A DNA stretch of 64,000 bases from G965218495 sp965262785 (GTDB lineage Bacteria > Bacteroidota > Rhodothermia > Rhodothermales > Bin80), in the NCBI GenBank assembly GCA_965262785.1, contig OZ253559.1:1364001-1428000 (forward strand), given 5' to 3'. Position numbers and translations under genes: made by a program. This document shows positions 1 through 8,874 of the stretch, piece after piece (positions within the stretch are counted from its first letter, which is position 1; every line of letters begins with the position of its first letter). The notes beneath the pieces were generated by a model that had not been told where the DNA came from, did not search any database, and saw only the letters and a program-made list of their open reading frames with translations.

Positions 1-2
1 TT

Positions 3-1202
3 GTGCGCGGGCTAAAAGAGATTGAGGCGGACATCAAGGCTGGGCGTTTCCAGTGGCGAGAGGACCTGGAGGATGTGCACATGAACATCGAGCAGGCGCT
101 GACTGACCGGATAGGCTCCCTTGGAGGCAAACTCCATACCGCGCGCAGCCGCAACGACCAGGTGGCCACGGATCTGCGCCTGTGGCTCCGGCAGGCGGTG
201 CATGAAACCGTGCGCGCCCTTCGCGCCTTGCGCACTGTCCTGGTGGATGTCGCGGAGGCACACCTGGATGTGATCATGCCCGGCTACACGCACCTTCAGG
301 TCGCGCAGCCGGTGCTGTTTTCGCACCACGTCTTGGCGTACTACGAAATGTTTACGCGTGATCAGGCGCGCTTTGCAGATTCGTTGCAGCGCATCGACGT
401 GTCACCGCTCGGCGCAGCGGCGCTAGGTGGGACGAGCTTTGCCATTGATCGGGACCGAACGGCGGCGCTTTTGGAGTTTCAAGGCGTGGCGCGCAACTCA
501 ATTGATGCGGTGGCCAGCCGCGACTTCGCGATGGAATTCCTGTCGCACTGCGCCATCACGATGGTGCACCTGTCGCGGCTGAGCGAGGAGCTGATTCTCT
601 GGTCCAGCCAGGAGTTTGGCTTTGTGACGCTGCCCGACAGCCATACTACCGGCAGCAGCATCATGCCGCAGAAGAAGAACCCTGACGTATGTGAGTTGGT
701 GCGCGGTAAGACCGGTGGCGTTTGCGGGCATCTCATGGCCCACCTTATGATGATGAAAGGCTTGCCGCTCGCCTACAACAGGGACATGCAGGAGGATAAG
801 GCGGGCGTGTTCGAGGTCCACGACACGCTGCTGAATTCCGTACAACTGTACGCTTCCATGCTGCCTGCGGTGCAGGTCCACGCCGTGCGCATGCGGGAGG
901 CGGCGGGGCGGGCATTCAGCAATGCGACGGACCTGGCAGACTACCTTGCGCGGAAGGGTGTGCCATTTCGTCAGGCGCACGAGGTTACAGGCAGACTGGT
1001 GGCTTTGTGCCTGAAGGAAGGCGCGGTGCTGGAGTCGTTGGCGTTAGAACGCATGCAAGCGCTGAGTCCCTTGATTGAGGCGGATGTCTATGAATTCCTG
1101 GCCCTGGAACGCATCGTGGATGCGCGGGCGAGCTACGGTGGGACCGCGCGTGTACAGGTGCGAAACCAGATTCGCCTGGCGCGCGAACTGCTTAAGGAGT
1201 AG
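3..1202 (+). CDS. argH: argininosuccinate lyase, 5' end cut by window edge
   Basis: This enzyme performs the last step of arginine synthesis, splitting argininosuccinate into arginine and fumarate in the cytosol. The visible 399 residues hold the fumarase/aspartase superfamily marks: TARSRNDQVATD near residue 46, the GYTHLQ histidine region near residue 95, and the flexible signature loop GSSIMPQKKNPD near residue 218 that carries the catalytic serine. Family members are about 460 residues, so about 55-60 N-terminal residues lie before the window. The frame is open to the left edge and the GTG at position 3 is not a real start. It ends with TAG at 1200-1202 and converges with the transporter gene to its right. 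The identification is secure. Confidence 0.96.
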   Translation: MRGLKEIEADIKAGRFQWREDLEDVHMNIEQALTDRIGSLGGKLHTARSRNDQVATDLRLWLRQAVHETVRALRALRTVLVDVAEAHLDVIMPGYTHLQVAQPVLFSHHVLAYYEMFTRDQARFADSLQRIDVSPLGAAALGGTSFAIDRDRTAALLEFQGVARNSIDAVASRDFAMEFLSHCAITMVHLSRLSEELILWSSQEFGFVTLPDSHTTGSSIMPQKKNPDVCELVRGKTGGVCGHLMAHLMMMKGLPLAYNRDMQEDKAGVFEVHDTLLNSVQLYASMLPAVQVHAVRMREAAGRAFSNATDLADYLARKGVPFRQAHEVTGRLVALCLKEGAVLESLALERMQALSPLIEADVYEFLALERIVDARASYGGTARVQVRNQIRLARELLKE

Positions 1203-1253
1203 GCGGCCACATCAGTCACGCAGGCCACAGGTGCTGTCATCCTTGCCCAGTCG

Positions 1254-2336
1254 TCAGGCCTCCAGCGTTGGCTTTGGTGCGGCCCCCATAATAACTGCGA
1301 GCGGGCGAAGGCCGCTGACGTTTTCGAATATGATCTTGATGGTAGCGGTCAGCGGCACGGCCAGCACTGCACCTGCTATGCCCCAGAGCCAGCCCCAGAA
1401 TATCAGCGAGACGATCACCAACAGAGGGCTAAGGTCGAGGTTGGCAGACATCACCCACGGGTCAACCCAATTCCCAACAATCATCTGGATGACCACCATG
1501 GCGGCCAAGGCGGTCAGAGGAATGGTTAGCGTATGGAACTGCAGCGCGGCGGAAAGAAACGCAAGGATCACCGCCGCAATTGATCCAATGTTGGGAATGT
1601 AGTTGAGTACGAATGTGACAAACCCCCAGAAGACGGGGAAGTCTACGCCGAGTATCCAAAGGACCAGTCCGACCAGAACGCCTGTGAGGCCGCTCACAAA
1701 CGTCTTGGCCACGAGGTAGCGTCGAACGCCGCGGGTGATGTTCTGCGTGATGTGATCCACACGCGCTGCGATCTCCGGCGGATACGCTTGTTTCACTTTC
1801 GCGGTAAACTCGCCGCTTCCAGCCAAGATGAACAGCATGAAGAGCAGCACCATGAAGGCGTTGGCAAGGAAAGAGAAAAACGAGCCCAAGCCGGTCGTTA
1901 CCAGGGTAGAAAAGAACGACACATCGATCACCTGGCTGGCTTCCAGGTCTTCCAACTCCACGCCCAGCGGCCCGGCGAACCGTGCGGCAGCGCCCTCCGC
2001 CTCTTCGACGATCTCGTCTATGCGTGACTCATAGTGGTCAATCGAGTTAGTGAGTGAGCGGGCACTCTGATATACCACTAGACCGATCAGCCCTAAAGCC
2101 AGCGCAAGCGAAAGCAGCACCGCCGTCAGCGTCAGATACGTAGGAATCTTCTTCTTCTTGAAAAAGACCACTAGCGGCTGAAACATGATGGACAGCAGCA
2201 CCGCTACCGAAAACGGTACGAGCACCGTGCGCAGCTCCAGCAACGTTACGCCCACAAGGAATGCAGCGACGATCCCCAGCAGACTCAGGATCACCTTGTT
2301 GTCCCCAATGGCATCCTTCATAAGAGACAACGGCAT
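1254..2336 (-). CDS. AI-2E family transporter (PerM-like membrane exporter)
   Basis: This is a polytopic inner-membrane protein of the AI-2E/PerM family, whose members export small molecules; the substrate cannot be told from sequence. A hydrophobic pair near the N terminus (IVAAFLVGVTLLELRTVLVPFS) is followed by a soluble helical region, then a membrane-rich half with the family glycine/proline motifs (GFVTFVLNYIPNIGS and LSPLLVIVSLIFWGWLWG). I chose the ATG at 2336, giving about 360 residues, which is normal for the family. An ATG at 2321 is also possible. A longer frame to 2501 adds 55 unrelated residues. No Shine-Dalgarno site is evident before any of these starts. Confidence 0.9.
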   Translation of the reverse strand: MPLSLMKDAIGDNKVILSLLGIVAAFLVGVTLLELRTVLVPFSVAVLLSIMFQPLVVFFKKKKIPTYLTLTAVLLSLALALGLIGLVVYQSARSLTNSIDHYESRIDEIVEEAEGAAARFAGPLGVELEDLEASQVIDVSFFSTLVTTGLGSFFSFLANAFMVLLFMLFILAGSGEFTAKVKQAYPPEIAARVDHITQNITRGVRRYLVAKTFVSGLTGVLVGLVLWILGVDFPVFWGFVTFVLNYIPNIGSIAAVILAFLSAALQFHTLTIPLTALAAMVVIQMIVGNWVDPWVMSANLDLSPLLVIVSLIFWGWLWGIAGAVLAVPLTATIKIIFENVSGLRPLAVIMGAAPKPTLEA

Positions 2337-3059
2337 GACTAGAGAGCTTTGTAAGTTACTACCCCGCGCACAGGCAGAATACGTACCTGCGGACTGGTGG
2401 GTACCCATTGACACCCAGTCCTGGAAAGAGTACGTCTGCGATGGGCGCCGTAATTGGCGCAGCTGCGCGTATTTCTTACAGCCGCAAAGCTGCGCATTCA
2501 AGTCACAATGTGCAACCGAAACTCTGCGCGCCCCGCGCCGGGCTACCCATGTTTGGTCTTACGGATCACATGGGCTCTGCCTGGACTGGAAAGTTCCGCC
2601 AGCGCGCGCAGGAATTGGAGCTGCTCGTTTTGAACTAAGCTACGCAGGAGAAATACCAACACCAAAATGGACGACTACGTGAGCAGCGAGGCCCGCGGGC
2701 TTCGCGGGGATGGTCGCGGCCGCCCTGCTCGCACTGAGTTCCATCTGCCACCCCTTCGCCTTCTGGCGGGCAGTAGCGCGAGCAGTGGAGGGGTACACGA
2801 GTAGCGCCAACGCGCTCAGGGTGCTGCCGGCCGCATATCGCAGATGCAACGTGACAATGCGCACTACGGCCGCCAATCGGCAAAGCTGCCCGGTCGGTTA
2901 CGGTTAGGAATGATTTGGTGGGTGTGAGCAGCAGTCGCTTGGCGGCGCGCATATCGTTAGGTATGCGAATCAAATATCGCATGCAAAGCGAGACCATGGG
3001 CAGCGAGTGGGGTGATTGGCGGCTGGACCCTTTAGGCCACCGCCGTCCTTCAACAAGCC
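2337..3059. other. intergenic region, no supported gene
   Basis: About 720 bases lie between the divergent end of the transporter gene and the 3' end of the beta-propeller gene. Open frames here are short, overlap each other on both strands and have no recognisable domain or start signal. It must hold the transporter promoter, but I could not place one. Confidence 0.5.
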
Positions 3060-4103
3060 TCAATAGGTCACCTTGTACTTTCGCACCACCGTGCCCTCCT
3101 CTTCATCTTCCTTCGTGTACAGGTGCCCTTCCCGATCAATCTCCATTATTTTTTCGCCAGCTGGAACAGCAAAAGTTGCCTTGACGGTGCCCTGCAGGTC
3201 TAGGACGAAAACGGTGCGTGATCCCGACATTTTACCTGTTTTGCCACCAGCCTGCAGAAACAAATGCCCCTGGTAGTCAGCCGCAGCGTGCGTAAACACA
3301 AACCCACCGGGTACATAGCGCAGCCTCCTGTTGAGTTTAGCTACAAGCTCCGGGACATCGCGCGTGGGAAGATCAATCATGCTCCCCGGATAACGTTCTG
3401 GGAGGCCGTCAATGGATAGGCGGCGAATCAGTCGTCCATCTGTAGTACGGACATCAATTCGGTTGATTGCCTTGAACACCAGTATAAGCATGCCGTCGAT
3501 ATTGGCATGCAGCGAGAAAAAGGTCTCCAGTTCATTCTCACTTAGTCCGTCTATGCCCAACTTGTTGATTTCACGTCCATCCGATCCGTACACCGTAACG
3601 TATTTATCGGTCTGATCAGCCTTTTTCTCAGGCCCCCCGGCGTATACACGCCCGTCTCGCCCAGCGTCCAATGTCCTAGCTGAAAAGAGACGCCAGGTAC
3701 CAATGAAATTCAAGTCCGCATCAAAGCGGTGGGCCGCAGGGAACCTGGAGTCCGTTACCAGGACGTCCCACCCTGAAGACGAAGCGATCAGCGCCAAATC
3801 GCTTGGGCCTCCCACAAACTCCCCCGGCCCCTGTCCCTGCCCCCCTATCCGACGCATCAAACGGCCATCGGCATCATACCTGGACACCGTATTGCCCTCC
3901 GTGTCGGCCACATATATGCTTCCGTCCTCAGCGCTCCTGATAGCGGAAACATCGTAGAAATCGCCGACCGAATAAACCTCATCCAGCTCTACACTCTGTG
4001 CACTAGCCAACAGGCTCGAAAAAACAACCAGCAGCAACAAAGCCGCGGCGGCCTGTCCCCACAAAGAGGTGGGCCGCCACGCGGAACTAAGGGTCAATAC
4101 CAT
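3060..4103 (-). CDS. secreted 6-bladed beta-propeller protein
   Basis: The protein has an N-terminal signal peptide with a hydrophobic stretch of about 15 residues ending in SLLASAQS. It is followed by NHL/BF3164-type propeller repeats, for example the blade SIYVADTEGNTVSRYDADGR and the loop RRIGGQGQGPGEF that is typical of 6-bladed propellers in Bacteroidota and relatives. It should act in the periplasm or at the cell surface; the ligand is unknown. The start at 4103 puts the signal peptide about 15 residues in. An ATG at 4130 is an alternative, and neither has a clear ribosome site. Upstream lies the remnant of a subtilase. Related propeller genes occur at 8875-9939 and 58478-59683. Confidence 0.82.
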   Translation of the reverse strand: MVLTLSSAWRPTSLWGQAAAALLLLVVFSSLLASAQSVELDEVYSVGDFYDVSAIRSAEDGSIYVADTEGNTVSRYDADGRLMRRIGGQGQGPGEFVGGPSDLALIASSSGWDVLVTDSRFPAAHRFDADLNFIGTWRLFSARTLDAGRDGRVYAGGPEKKADQTDKYVTVYGSDGREINKLGIDGLSENELETFFSLHANIDGMLILVFKAINRIDVRTTDGRLIRRLSIDGLPERYPGSMIDLPTRDVPELVAKLNRRLRYVPGGFVFTHAAADYQGHLFLQAGGKTGKMSGSRTVFVLDLQGTVKATFAVPAGEKIMEIDREGHLYTKEDEEEGTVVRKYKVTY

Positions 4104-4285
4104 TGCAGTTGTTATATGCGTCCGGGGCATGTGCAGCACGAGTTCAAGGTACACCTCTTCGGTGTAGCTGCCATTGGCATACTGCTCCTCCGGTATTCGA
4201 AGGCAGCTACTCAAGAATGTCGTACAGTCGTCTTCCGTTACAGTACACCCACAGGTCGCACTCTTTGTTGGCACAAAGGAATGCT

Positions 4286-4891
4286 ATCGTCGTCTACGCC
4301 ATTGTCTGGAGTCTCATTCGGATTGGCCCACACGTTACCGCGAATTTTCTCATGCCGCCATTCCCTACCATTGTCAACGACCGCTACTACTACCGGGTCT
4401 GATCCATCCTCACCCTTGACCTCATCACACGCCTCCCTCAGGCACAGGTGCCCGAAATGCGTCTGGTCGCCGAACAGAGAATCGTTGGGATCTACTAGTT
4501 CCCAAGGGTCCGAGTCAAGAATGCGATTGATGATCACAGGCTCAGCATAGACCACGCCCGGAGCCGAGGACAGCGTCCTGGCTACGTGCTTGGGATCGAC
4601 GGTGGCGTGATACCGCACATAGTACGTGCGGCGAAGCGCCGCTAGATTCCGCGCGGTCTTAGGCGTTGGCCGCACGTGGTCCAGGAATGGAAACGCGCGC
4701 TCGATCGCATGAACGCCGTACGTGGCTGCCCTACGATCAAAGTCCTGCAGTCCGGTCTTGTTCGATCCGCCCGCAATGACGGCAGTGGAGTCGAACTGTA
4801 CGACGACGACTTGGGGCTTATGCTCGGGCGTGCGCTGGGCTGCCACCAAAGGCGCAGCCCAGACCAATGCCAGCAGCAGTGCTATCCACAT
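4286..4891 (-). pseudogene. truncated subtilisin-like serine protease (S8) remnant
   Basis: The reading frame begins with a clear signal peptide (MWIALLLALVWAAPLVAAQ), then an inhibitor I9-like propeptide region (YYVRYHATVDPKHVARTL, followed by APGVVYAEP). It then reaches the first catalytic block of the S8 family, VVAVVDNGREWRHEKIRGN, which holds the catalytic aspartate. Homology stops after DNGVDDD near 4286; about 15 unrelated residues and a stop at 4238 follow. The catalytic histidine and serine blocks are missing and are not found nearby. This is the 5' third of a protease gene whose remainder was deleted, so the product cannot be an active protease. Confidence 0.78.
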
Positions 4892-5539
4892 ACTACGCGG
4901 TCTATGCTTCAGTCGCAATTCCACCTTATCCACGACAGGATGTAAGGGCCAACGAAGGCAAAGCACGGATGGTCTGCAAACACTTCCAGCTTGCTGTTAC
5001 ACTAAGTACGCAAATTCGGTGCCCTTTGGCCAATTCAAGGAGCATGATGGTTTTTGTCCCGATTGCCACCGTGCGCGTGCAGCAGAAGTCCCGGCTGCGC
5101 TCACCCGCCCCGGTACCTCCACCAGCGCATCCAAAAGACGCGGTCCTGCAATGTTCAGCGAACGCTGCGCCGCCGGCAGCGAGATCCGGCTCTCCGCTTC
5201 CAGGGTTCGAAGGGCCTTCGTGCAGCCGGCCGGCTGCGGACGGCCCGTGCATCGAAGAATCCGAACCTCTCACAAATAATACCACCGGTCACGGTCCGGC
5301 CCTTGCCGCTAAGCGCGTCCAGCGCCGCCAACAAGGCCGGCTCCGAAGGACGAAGCGCACGCAATAACTGATGCTGCGCCTTGCATAACGGTAAACTAAC
5401 CGCTACAGAGCCTGTTGTTAAGTCCTATTTGTGACTACTGGGGAGGGCTAGCTCTAATGCCTTGAATTCTGCATACACACCGCAATTGACCCGGACAGCA
5501 TGTGCCGCGCGGACTGCCCGTATTGCAGCGACGATCCGA
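4892..5539. other. intergenic region, nothing recognised
   Basis: About 650 bases lie between the subtilase remnant and the 3' end of the nuclease gene. Several short frames overlap on both strands, all without recognisable motifs. I see no RNA gene or mobile-element end. Confidence 0.45.
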
Positions 5540-6511
5540 TCAGGTTTCCGGCACTTCCACATTCGTGCGATTCGCCAAGACGATTTGAACGAATTCGAGC
5601 AGGTGTGGTCGAATCTTGTCCCACTCTTCCGGGGTCTTGAATGAGAGGACATATCCGTCGTGCGGCCATTTCTCGAGATCGACCGATCCGCGGAGTCTCG
5701 CAAATGCATCGTCGCCACCCCAGATTGTCGCCTGCGGTAAAACGCTGACGCTGTATTCCCCCTTTCCCAGATATCCGGCTTGCACCCCAAAATATGTTTT
5801 CCATACCTTGGAGTCTTCGGGCTCGGTGAGCTGAAATCCAACGCCCGTGGCGCCTGGTGCCTCCCAAACACCCTGCTCTGGAAGGCCTCCGCGAAGATCG
5901 GAATGGACTCGGTCAAAGAGGTCCTTGTATCCCTTGTCAGTCAGGTATTTTTGCAGCCGCTGCCGCCTTTCGGCGGCGGGAACGGAACGACGCGGTCGGA
6001 TGAGTCCTGTTCGTCCTGACTCCACCTCCAGCTGTCGAGCCAAGAGTCGCTCCCCTTTGCGTTGAAACCCGTGGAATGTCACCACGGAAATATCCACCAG
6101 CCCTGCAGAAATGAATCTCGCCATCCGCTCCGCTGCAGCGTCTACGCCCAATCCGACCAGCACCATGCGCGGCGGCAGCAGGCGTGACAGGTTGTCCCCG
6201 CCTAAGTTGTCGGCGTACCATTGCTCGAAGTCGTCGATCCGTTCGATGCCGTCGTTGCCAGACCGTTCGGAAATGTGCTTCGCGAGGTCTTGGGTACTCA
6301 TGGCATCCAAGTCCGAAGCGTAGTCCAAGACTTGGGTCACAGCCTCCCGAGCGAGCATCCCTCGCTTCAGCTCGTAGACGACCAGACGACCGTCCGCGTC
6401 AACGGCTAGCAGATCCAGCCAACCGGTCTGCGTGGGTGTCTGTCGTCCCACCAGACGGAGGCCGGGTTCTAGCATTTCCGGGTTGCGAACCAGAAGCTCC
6501 TCGAATCCCAA
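5540..6511 (-). CDS. PD-(D/E)XK nuclease (DUF91/NucS-like), 5' end interrupted by a stop codon
   Basis: The N-terminal half carries a PD-(D/E)XK nuclease core: GWLDLLAVDADGRLVVYELKRG gives the D-x(n)-E-x-K active site of the DUF91/NucS-like endonucleases. It is followed by a helical segment (EAVTQVLDYASDLDAM) typical of the family and a C-terminal domain with no obvious motif. The open frame starts at TTG 6511, directly after an in-frame TAG. Upstream codons back to an ATG at 6595 read like the natural N terminus (MTEELCIWSVDE, then SLSPLKQMQT). The gene therefore looks like one with a single premature amber codon at codon 28. Any product would need reinitiation at TTG or stop readthrough. 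An insertion sequence ends only 28 bases before the ATG. Confidence 0.72.
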   Translation of the reverse strand: MGFEELLVRNPEMLEPGLRLVGRQTPTQTGWLDLLAVDADGRLVVYELKRGMLAREAVTQVLDYASDLDAMSTQDLAKHISERSGNDGIERIDDFEQWYADNLGGDNLSRLLPPRMVLVGLGVDAAAERMARFISAGLVDISVVTFHGFQRKGERLLARQLEVESGRTGLIRPRRSVPAAERRQRLQKYLTDKGYKDLFDRVHSDLRGGLPEQGVWEAPGATGVGFQLTEPEDSKVWKTYFGVQAGYLGKGEYSVSVLPQATIWGGDDAFARLRGSVDLEKWPHDGYVLSFKTPEEWDKIRPHLLEFVQIVLANRTNVEVPET

Positions 6512-6595
6512 CTAGGTTTGCATCTGCTTGAGTGGTGACAGGGACTCCTCCGTCCCCGACTCGTCGACCGACCAAATACAGAGTTCTTCAGTCAT
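6512..6595 (-). other. in-frame 5' coding remnant of the nuclease gene with amber codon
   Basis: Reading the minus strand from ATG at 6595 gives 27 sense codons, then TAG at 6514-6512, in the same frame as the nuclease ORF that continues at 6511. The peptide contains ELCIWSVDE, matching the ELxxW-x-D beginning commonly seen in this nuclease family. A one-base change from GAG or CAG would create the TAG. Confidence 0.6.
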
Positions 6596-6623
6596 TTCTG
6601 CGTCCCAATGTCAGATTTCAATA

Positions 6624-6638
6624 GAGCCTTTTGCAAAA
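6624..6638 (+). repeat. IS terminal inverted repeat, left
   Basis: GAGCCTTTTGCAAAA, the perfect complement of the repeat at 8058-8072. It is preceded by AATA, which matches the four bases after the other end. Confidence 0.85.
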
Positions 6639-6836
6639 TCCACTTCAGCCCTTGATTTGGGAGTAGGAGCTTCGTCAAGCCAGTGTGATTCTGCACGTAT
6701 CAACTTGTTCGACCTTTGCATTGCGGAAGTCTTGCTCGAATGGGGGTGACGAACTGCGCAGGGAGGCATGACACGGCATAGCTGACCCGGCCCGCGCTGA
6801 TGGCGAGACGGGCCCTACGTGAGGGTACGGGTGCGC

Positions 6837-7952
6837 TTAGAGCACCAGGCGCATCAACTGGTCGACGGTCAGCGCCAGGATGCCGAACATCAGGTGGCAG
6901 TAGACCTTGCTATGCCCGCGTACCCGCACATACCGTCCGCCGAACTCGTCTTTGAGTCGTCCATTGACCCGCTCCACCGTCGAGCGCTCTCTGAAACGTC
7001 TCCTCTCTGGCGTAACGTGTCCGATGCTGCGTTGCGCCCGCGCCTCGCGCTTCAGCTCCTCATTGCCACGCGGGTTGATATCAATGATCGGCACATGCCC
7101 CAGCGATCTGCTATGCTCTCGGATTTCCTTAGCATCGTACGCACTGTCCATCAAGTCGTACAGACTTTGTACCCGAGCGGCCGTCATCACTGCCAGCGGG
7201 ATCGCCACCTGGCTGTCATGGACCGAAGCCGATGTTAGCGCAGCGCTGATCGGAATCCCCCCGTCAATCACATCCAAGTGCAGCTTGAAGCCGACCCAGC
7301 AGTGCCCGTGACCCTTCGAATTGCGTTTTGTCCCGACATTGCAGTCCTTCGGCAGTTCTTCCAGCATATCATCCAGCTCCATGGAGCGTTGACGCTGCAG
7401 GCGGGTAGGGGTTTTCGGTTGTTTGCCGTCGTTGGCCTTGGGCACAGACCGCTTCGGCTTCTCGCGTGCCGGAATCGCGGTCGCGTCCCGCGAAACGTGC
7501 CCGGCCAGATGATCCTCCAGCGCGCACTCCAGCAGCACTGCGTGCAGCCGCCCCGGCAGGTCACTGTTGGCAAATTCCGCGAACGCCCGCGAAAACGACG
7601 ATTCGCTCGGTACCATGTACGACCACTCCCAGCCGCATAGCTGGTGCAGTACCGGATCGCTCTTTAGTCGCTCCACCAACGCCCGCGTGGTCGGGATATC
7701 GAATACGGACTTAGCCAAAAAAGCCCGCGCCAGCGCAGCCCGGTCCGCCTTCGGACGGCCTGGACCCTTGGACTCGCACCCCGACAACAGCTCCTCCACG
7801 CGCACTAATTCCACCACAGAAACGAATCGTCTGTGCTGTTCACTGAGCTCGCCAATAGTGAGCTCCAGCAATGGAAACAATCTGAGCTGGAATGTGGACC
7901 AGTACCTGGACAACTCTGATCGCAATCGCATCAGCACGTCTATTGTATACAT
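6837..7952 (-). CDS. DDE transposase (DUF772 + DDE_Tnp_1, ISNCY/IS5-like)
   Basis: This is a full-length transposase of 371 residues. The N-terminal half fits a DUF772-type domain (GRPKADRAALARAFLAKSVF). The DDE fold follows: the first aspartate in HVSRDATAI, the second in YDLMDSAYDAKEI and the glutamate in STVERVNGRLKDEFGG. The segment GFKLHLDVIDGGIPISAALT is characteristic of this transposase group. The C terminus HLMFGILALTVDQLMRL is intact. It starts at ATG 7952. With intact ends and ORF the element may still be mobile. Confidence 0.9.
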   Translation of the reverse strand: MYTIDVLMRLRSELSRYWSTFQLRLFPLLELTIGELSEQHRRFVSVVELVRVEELLSGCESKGPGRPKADRAALARAFLAKSVFDIPTTRALVERLKSDPVLHQLCGWEWSYMVPSESSFSRAFAEFANSDLPGRLHAVLLECALEDHLAGHVSRDATAIPAREKPKRSVPKANDGKQPKTPTRLQRQRSMELDDMLEELPKDCNVGTKRNSKGHGHCWVGFKLHLDVIDGGIPISAALTSASVHDSQVAIPLAVMTAARVQSLYDLMDSAYDAKEIREHSRSLGHVPIIDINPRGNEELKREARAQRSIGHVTPERRRFRERSTVERVNGRLKDEFGGRYVRVRGHSKVYCHLMFGILALTVDQLMRLVL

Positions 7953-8057
7953 TTATGATTCTCACGTGTTCAAGTATACGACTCACGACGCACTAAATCC
8001 GCATTATTCTCACCCACGCACTAACTTTCTACGCCCGGTTTCGCGCTCTCAGCCTAT

Positions 8058-8072
8058 TTTTGCAAAAGGCTC
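8058..8072 (-). repeat. IS terminal inverted repeat, right
   Basis: TTTTGCAAAAGGCTC on the plus strand, the perfect complement of 6624-6638, followed by AATA. Confidence 0.85.
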
Positions 8073-8488
8073 AATAGACTCACTTACGCTCCTCCCCCCT
8101 GAGCACGTATTCCTTTGGACACTTTGGAGTCGGAGTTAGTGAGTTGCGTTATCAGCTGATGGTGCCCAGAGCCAGGCTAGAGTTCAACGTATCCCCTAAC
8201 GTAATCCTTTTCCTGTCATGAAAAACGACCCGACTTCGCTCACGAACGGGGCGACTGAAGCGTCCGCCACGGAGGTGATTCCACGCGCTCGTCGCCGCTG
8301 TGAGCCCGGACAGCAGGCAGCACAGAATGGATTCTCCGGTCAACCAGCCAGACGACGCTCAGACTTCGGTGAAGATCGTAGCCAAAAGGGCCATCAGGAA
8401 GTCCCGCAACTTCGTATCTAAACGCGACCAGTTGCTGCCAGCATGAGCTGCTTAACCTCCCCACCCCTTTCCAAGATGGCCGCAATAT
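8073..8488. other. intergenic region, nothing recognised
   Basis: About 415 bases follow the insertion sequence. Before the insertion this DNA was probably the promoter side of the nuclease gene. No gene, terminator or further element end is seen. Confidence 0.4.
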
Positions 8489-8869
8489 GTGACTGTTGAC
8501 GGGGAACTTCATACGAGTCAGACACAGCACTCTCCGCTGTCTGGACTTGTAGAGTGCTGGTACGTATATTGCCAACCGACCATCTATTCCCAGGTTATTG
8601 GCCCTGTCAGGAAGAGTCGCGTTCTGTATGCTACCGCAGGGCTCGTCTGTGCTGTGCTCGTAGCACAGCTCATCCCCATCCCGCAGCACGTTGCTGCGCG
8701 CACCCAAGCACCTGAATTTGTGATATATCTTATCTCGAACGACGAGTGCGATCCGTCAGGCTGTGAGCCAAACCCTGAGGTAGGATATACTTTTGAATTC
8801 GGCTTGAAATGCAAACCGGCAAAACCTTGTTGCAGCACCCAGGGTAGCATGGGATGCATGACCTGTTGA
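8489..8869 (+). CDS. small secreted or anchored cysteine-rich protein
   Basis: This is a 126-residue frame of unknown family. A hydrophobic helix (VLYATAGLVCAVLVAQLI) about 45 residues in is followed by a short tail with eight cysteines in the last 44 residues (NDECDPSGCEP, KCKPAKPCC, MGCMTC). The true start may lie downstream of the ATG at 8489, because the 45 residues before the helix look non-native. It ends 5 bases before the likely start of a 6-bladed propeller gene. Small exported cysteine-rich peptides of the NVEALA type are known beside propeller genes in Bacteroidota, and this pair has the same layout, but I see no sequence match to NVEALA. It could be a chance frame, though the clustered cysteines and the spacing argue for a gene. 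Confidence 0.5.
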   Translation: MTVDGELHTSQTQHSPLSGLVECWYVYCQPTIYSQVIGPVRKSRVLYATAGLVCAVLVAQLIPIPQHVAARTQAPEFVIYLISNDECDPSGCEPNPEVGYTFEFGLKCKPAKPCCSTQGSMGCMTC

Positions 8870-8874
8870 GGCTG

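Larger units (their letters stand above)
6624..8072 (-). mobile_element. complete insertion sequence (ISNCY/IS5-like), 1449 bp
   Basis: The element is bounded by a perfect 15-base inverted repeat, GAGCCTTTTGCAAAA at 6624-6638 and its complement at 8058-8072. It contains one transposase gene on the minus strand. The four bases AATA flank both ends (6620-6623 and 8073-8076), which fits a 4-bp target duplication. It sits just upstream of the nuclease gene's original ATG and probably separates that gene from its promoter. The boundaries are read from the sequence; the family name rests on the transposase. Confidence 0.82.

Noticed and set aside
2635..3063. open frame of 142 codons on the minus strand
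   Set aside because: No motif, signal peptide or start signal; competing frames occur on both strands of the same stretch.
4926..5371. several open frames of 70-185 codons on both strands
   Set aside because: Composition is arginine/proline-rich as expected for antisense frames in GC-rich DNA, and no domain is recognised.
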